Shown piece by piece: positions 5,839 through 7,177 of a DNA stretch of 7,177 nt; position 1 is the stretch's first letter; every line of letters begins with the position of its first letter. The stretch lies in the NCBI GenBank assembly GCA_014378225.1, contig JACMOA010000305.1, positions 1 to 7,177 of the forward strand, given 5' to 3'. Both the position numbers and the translations under genes were made by a program. This DNA comes from Deinococcales bacterium. GTDB taxonomy: Bacteria; Deinococcota; Deinococci; Deinococcales; Deinococcaceae. The notes under the pieces were generated by a model, which saw nothing but the letters and a program-made list of their open reading frames with translations, had not been told where the DNA came from and did no database searches.

Positions 5839-5937
5839 TTTCTTGCATGATTAGCCAAAGGTCTTGACTGAGGTCTTCCAGGACTCTGGGCCGTATCGCT
5901 CGAGCGAAAACCCAACACTCGAGTATAATCGTCTTCC
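5839..5937. other. Gap between the M24 gene and recF
   Basis: It holds the recF -10 box, a 12-base palindrome TCGCTCGAGCGA at 5896-5907 and a second CTCGAG at 5918-5923. No terminator for the M24 gene could be made out, so some readthrough into recF is possible. Confidence 0.5.
5924..5929 (+). promoter_or_regulatory. -10 box of recF
   Basis: TATAAT directly abuts CTCGAG (5918-5923) and ends eight bases before the GTG at 5938. Transcription would start at or within two bases of the start codon, so recF is leaderless or nearly so. No Shine-Dalgarno is present. Confidence 0.6.
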
Positions 5938-6993
5938 GTGCGCCTCAGCCACCTGCAAACCCTAAATTACCGCAATCTCGAGGACGCCACCCTGGATTTT
6001 TCACCCGGCCTTAACGTGGTCAGCGGCCCCAACGGTCAAGGCAAAACCAATCTGCTGGAGGCTATTTATCTGGTGCTGACCGGGTTCACCGACGCCGGAC
6101 GGTTGGAGCAATTGGTGCGCTTTGGACAAAAGGAAGCTTACGTAAAAGCCACCCTCGAGCGGGAAGACGGACACAGCGTGCTCGAGGTGGGCATTGGGCG
6201 CGGGCGCAGGGTGCAGAAAGCCGACGGCATCAAGGTGAGCGCTCACTCTTTGTTGCGCGGCGGCGCGGTGTGGATTCGGCCCGAGGACAGCGAACTGGTG
6301 CTGGGGTCTCCCGGCGGTCGGCGGGCTTTTCTGGACGCGCTGCTCTCGAGGCTGAGCTTGCGCTACGCCAGCATTCTGGCCTTATACGAGCGCAATCTGG
6401 CTCAGCGTAACGCTTCCCTGCGAAGCGGCGAACTGTGGGCGCTCGAGGTGTGGAACACCAAACTGTTTGAGTTGGGCGCGGAAATCTTGACCTTACGGCG
6501 GCGGGCGGTCACGAGATTGAGCGAACTAGCAGCCGAGGCCCACACGGGGCTAGGTGGCGGCGAAGACCTCGAGCTGAAGCTGCTCGAGACCACCACCCCA
6601 GAAACTTATCTGTTTGATTTAGAAGCCAAACGCACCGAAGAAGTCGCCAGGGGGCTGACCGTACTGGGACCACACCGCGACGACCTCGAGATTGTACTGC
6701 ACAGCGTTTCTGCCCACACTTACGCTTCAAGAGGAGAAGCCCGCACCATCGCCCTGGCCCTGCGTCAAGCCGAATATACCCTGCTCGAGGAGCGGCACGG
6801 GGACGCCCCTATCTTGCTGCTAGACGACTTCAGCGCCGAACTGGACCCAATGCGGCGTGAACACCTGCTCACCCTGGCCCGTAAATCTCCCCAAGCGATT
6901 GTGACCGGAACCGAAACGCTCGAGCGACCCCTCGAGCATTCGGTGCGCCGCTTTACCGTGAACGCGGGAAAGTTGGCGCTCGCGGGAGAGTAG
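5938..6993 (+). CDS. recF: DNA replication/repair protein RecF
   Basis: RecF is an SMC-like ATPase that binds gapped DNA and, with RecO and RecR, loads RecA at single-strand gaps. The product has 351 residues, close to the usual 350-370. It starts MRLSHLQTLNYRNLEDATLDF, the standard RecF opening, with GTG as start codon. Walker A is GPNGQGKT (30-37). Next come SLLRGGAVWIRPEDSELV (104-121) and RRAFLDALLSRL (128-139). Further on are GPHRDDLE (244-251), the signature YASRGEARTIALAL (262-275) and Walker B plus D-loop ILLLDDFSAELDP (292-304). The signature has Glu at 267 where most RecF proteins have Gln. I recall SRGEGR in the Deinococcus radiodurans protein, so this looks lineage-typical rather than broken. 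It is not next to dnaA/dnaN/gyrB as in many bacteria. There are 11 CTCGAG copies in the gene. Confidence 0.97.
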   Translation: MRLSHLQTLNYRNLEDATLDFSPGLNVVSGPNGQGKTNLLEAIYLVLTGFTDAGRLEQLVRFGQKEAYVKATLEREDGHSVLEVGIGRGRRVQKADGIKVSAHSLLRGGAVWIRPEDSELVLGSPGGRRAFLDALLSRLSLRYASILALYERNLAQRNASLRSGELWALEVWNTKLFELGAEILTLRRRAVTRLSELAAEAHTGLGGGEDLELKLLETTTPETYLFDLEAKRTEEVARGLTVLGPHRDDLEIVLHSVSAHTYASRGEARTIALALRQAEYTLLEERHGDAPILLLDDFSAELDPMRREHLLTLARKSPQAIVTGTETLERPLEHSVRRFTVNAGKLALAGE

Positions 6994-7177
6994 GTTATTC
7001 TGGAGGTGGGTTTTGGGTGGTGGCTTTTGAGTTTTGAGTGGTGAGTGTAGGAATAGAGGGCATCAGCATCAGACGTCAGACATCAGAAAAGGCAAAAGTC
7101 GTTCATCCATTTACCCTTTACCGACTTACCCCCTTACCTACACTGTCCCCATCTTGGACAAAACGGCACTATCTTGA
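6994..7177. other. Downstream region of recF with degenerate repeats, no gene seen
   Basis: Two low-complexity elements are visible. One is a TTTTGAG-type repeat at about 7025-7047. The other is a run of CATCAG/CAGACGTCAG-type units at 7061-7086 that shares the exact 11-mer TCAGACATCAG with 4497-4507. No rho-independent terminator for recF was found. TGTCC and GGACA (about 7145-7160) form a weak 5-bp inverted repeat. Unlike the rest of the window it has no CTCGAG. A promoter for a gene beyond the window could lie in the last 30 bases, but I cannot support one. Confidence 0.45.

Larger units (their letters stand above)
35..6936. repeat. Highly iterated palindrome CTCGAG (60 copies)
   Basis: CTCGAG starts at 35, 187, 252, 521, 543, 1117, 1397, 1439, 1469, 2021, 2189, 2266, 2281, 2457, 2538, 2555, 2568, 2811, 2864, 2943, 3076, 3100, 3187, 3364, 3528, 3605, 3750, 3942, 4009, 4037, 4131, 4274, 4464, 4621, 4723, 4852, 4990, 5025, 5107, 5308, 5444, 5494, 5533, 5626, 5695, 5753, 5800, 5899, 5918, 5977, 6154, 6181, 6345, 6442, 6568, 6583, 6685, 6784, 6919 and 6931. 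At about 57% GC roughly 2 would be expected by chance. The flanks favour G before (30 of 60) and C after (29 of 60), giving 13 full GCTCGAGC octamers. Hand count; an error of one or two is possible. Confidence 0.95.

Noticed and set aside
35..6936. CTCGAG as a CRISPR repeat or a mobile-element footprint
   Set aside because: The spacing is irregular, the flanks are not shared and copies lie in frame inside conserved genes, so it is a dispersed short motif.

Overview
The window looks like a chromosomal segment from a member of the Deinococcota (Deinococcus-Thermus). The RecF protein matches what I recall of Deinococcus RecF, including a signature of the SRGEAR type where most RecF proteins have SxGQ. 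The base composition is moderately GC-rich (my estimate by eye, not counted). Several start codons sit directly behind a -10 box, which fits the leaderless mRNAs known to be common in Deinococcus. I cannot name the genus from sequence alone.

Layout from left to right. Positions 1-150 are the 3' end of a DegT/DnrJ/EryC1/StrS-type sugar aminotransferase (+). It converges on a MraY/WecA-type polyprenyl-phosphate sugar-phosphate transferase (262-1386, -), which has its own terminator in the gap. Upstream of that, on the same strand, is upp, uracil phosphoribosyltransferase (1530-2156, TTG start). A 448-base non-coding region follows (2157-2604), holding divergent promoters and two hairpins that look like plus-strand terminators. 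Next is a class I SAM methyltransferase (2605-3441, +) interrupted by one in-frame TGA. After it come a Uma2-family nuclease-like protein (3474-3971, +), a convergent A-type Fe-S carrier of the ErpA/IscA group (4049-4441, -), an M24 metallopeptidase (4615-5838, +) and recF (5938-6993, +). The last 184 bases hold degenerate repeats and no recognisable gene.

These are mostly independent housekeeping genes rather than one system. They cover envelope sugar metabolism (aminotransferase and lipid-linked sugar transferase), pyrimidine salvage (upp), Fe-S assembly, peptide turnover and recombinational repair. The genes separate cleanly into two translation-start styles. wecA-like, upp and the methyltransferase have Shine-Dalgarno sequences and leaders. 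uma2, erpA, the M24 gene and recF have a -10 box 6 to 8 bases before the start codon and no Shine-Dalgarno.

The most striking feature is the palindrome CTCGAG. I count 60 copies in 7177 bases, against about 2 expected by chance at this composition. They lie in genes and in intergenic DNA alike, denser between genes (17 in about 1270 nt) than within them (43 in about 5910 nt). Of 39 Leu-Glu dipeptides in the proteins, 30 are written exactly CTC GAG. This resembles the HIP1 octamer of cyanobacteria in style but is a different sequence. Copies touch or nearly touch the predicted -10 boxes of four genes.
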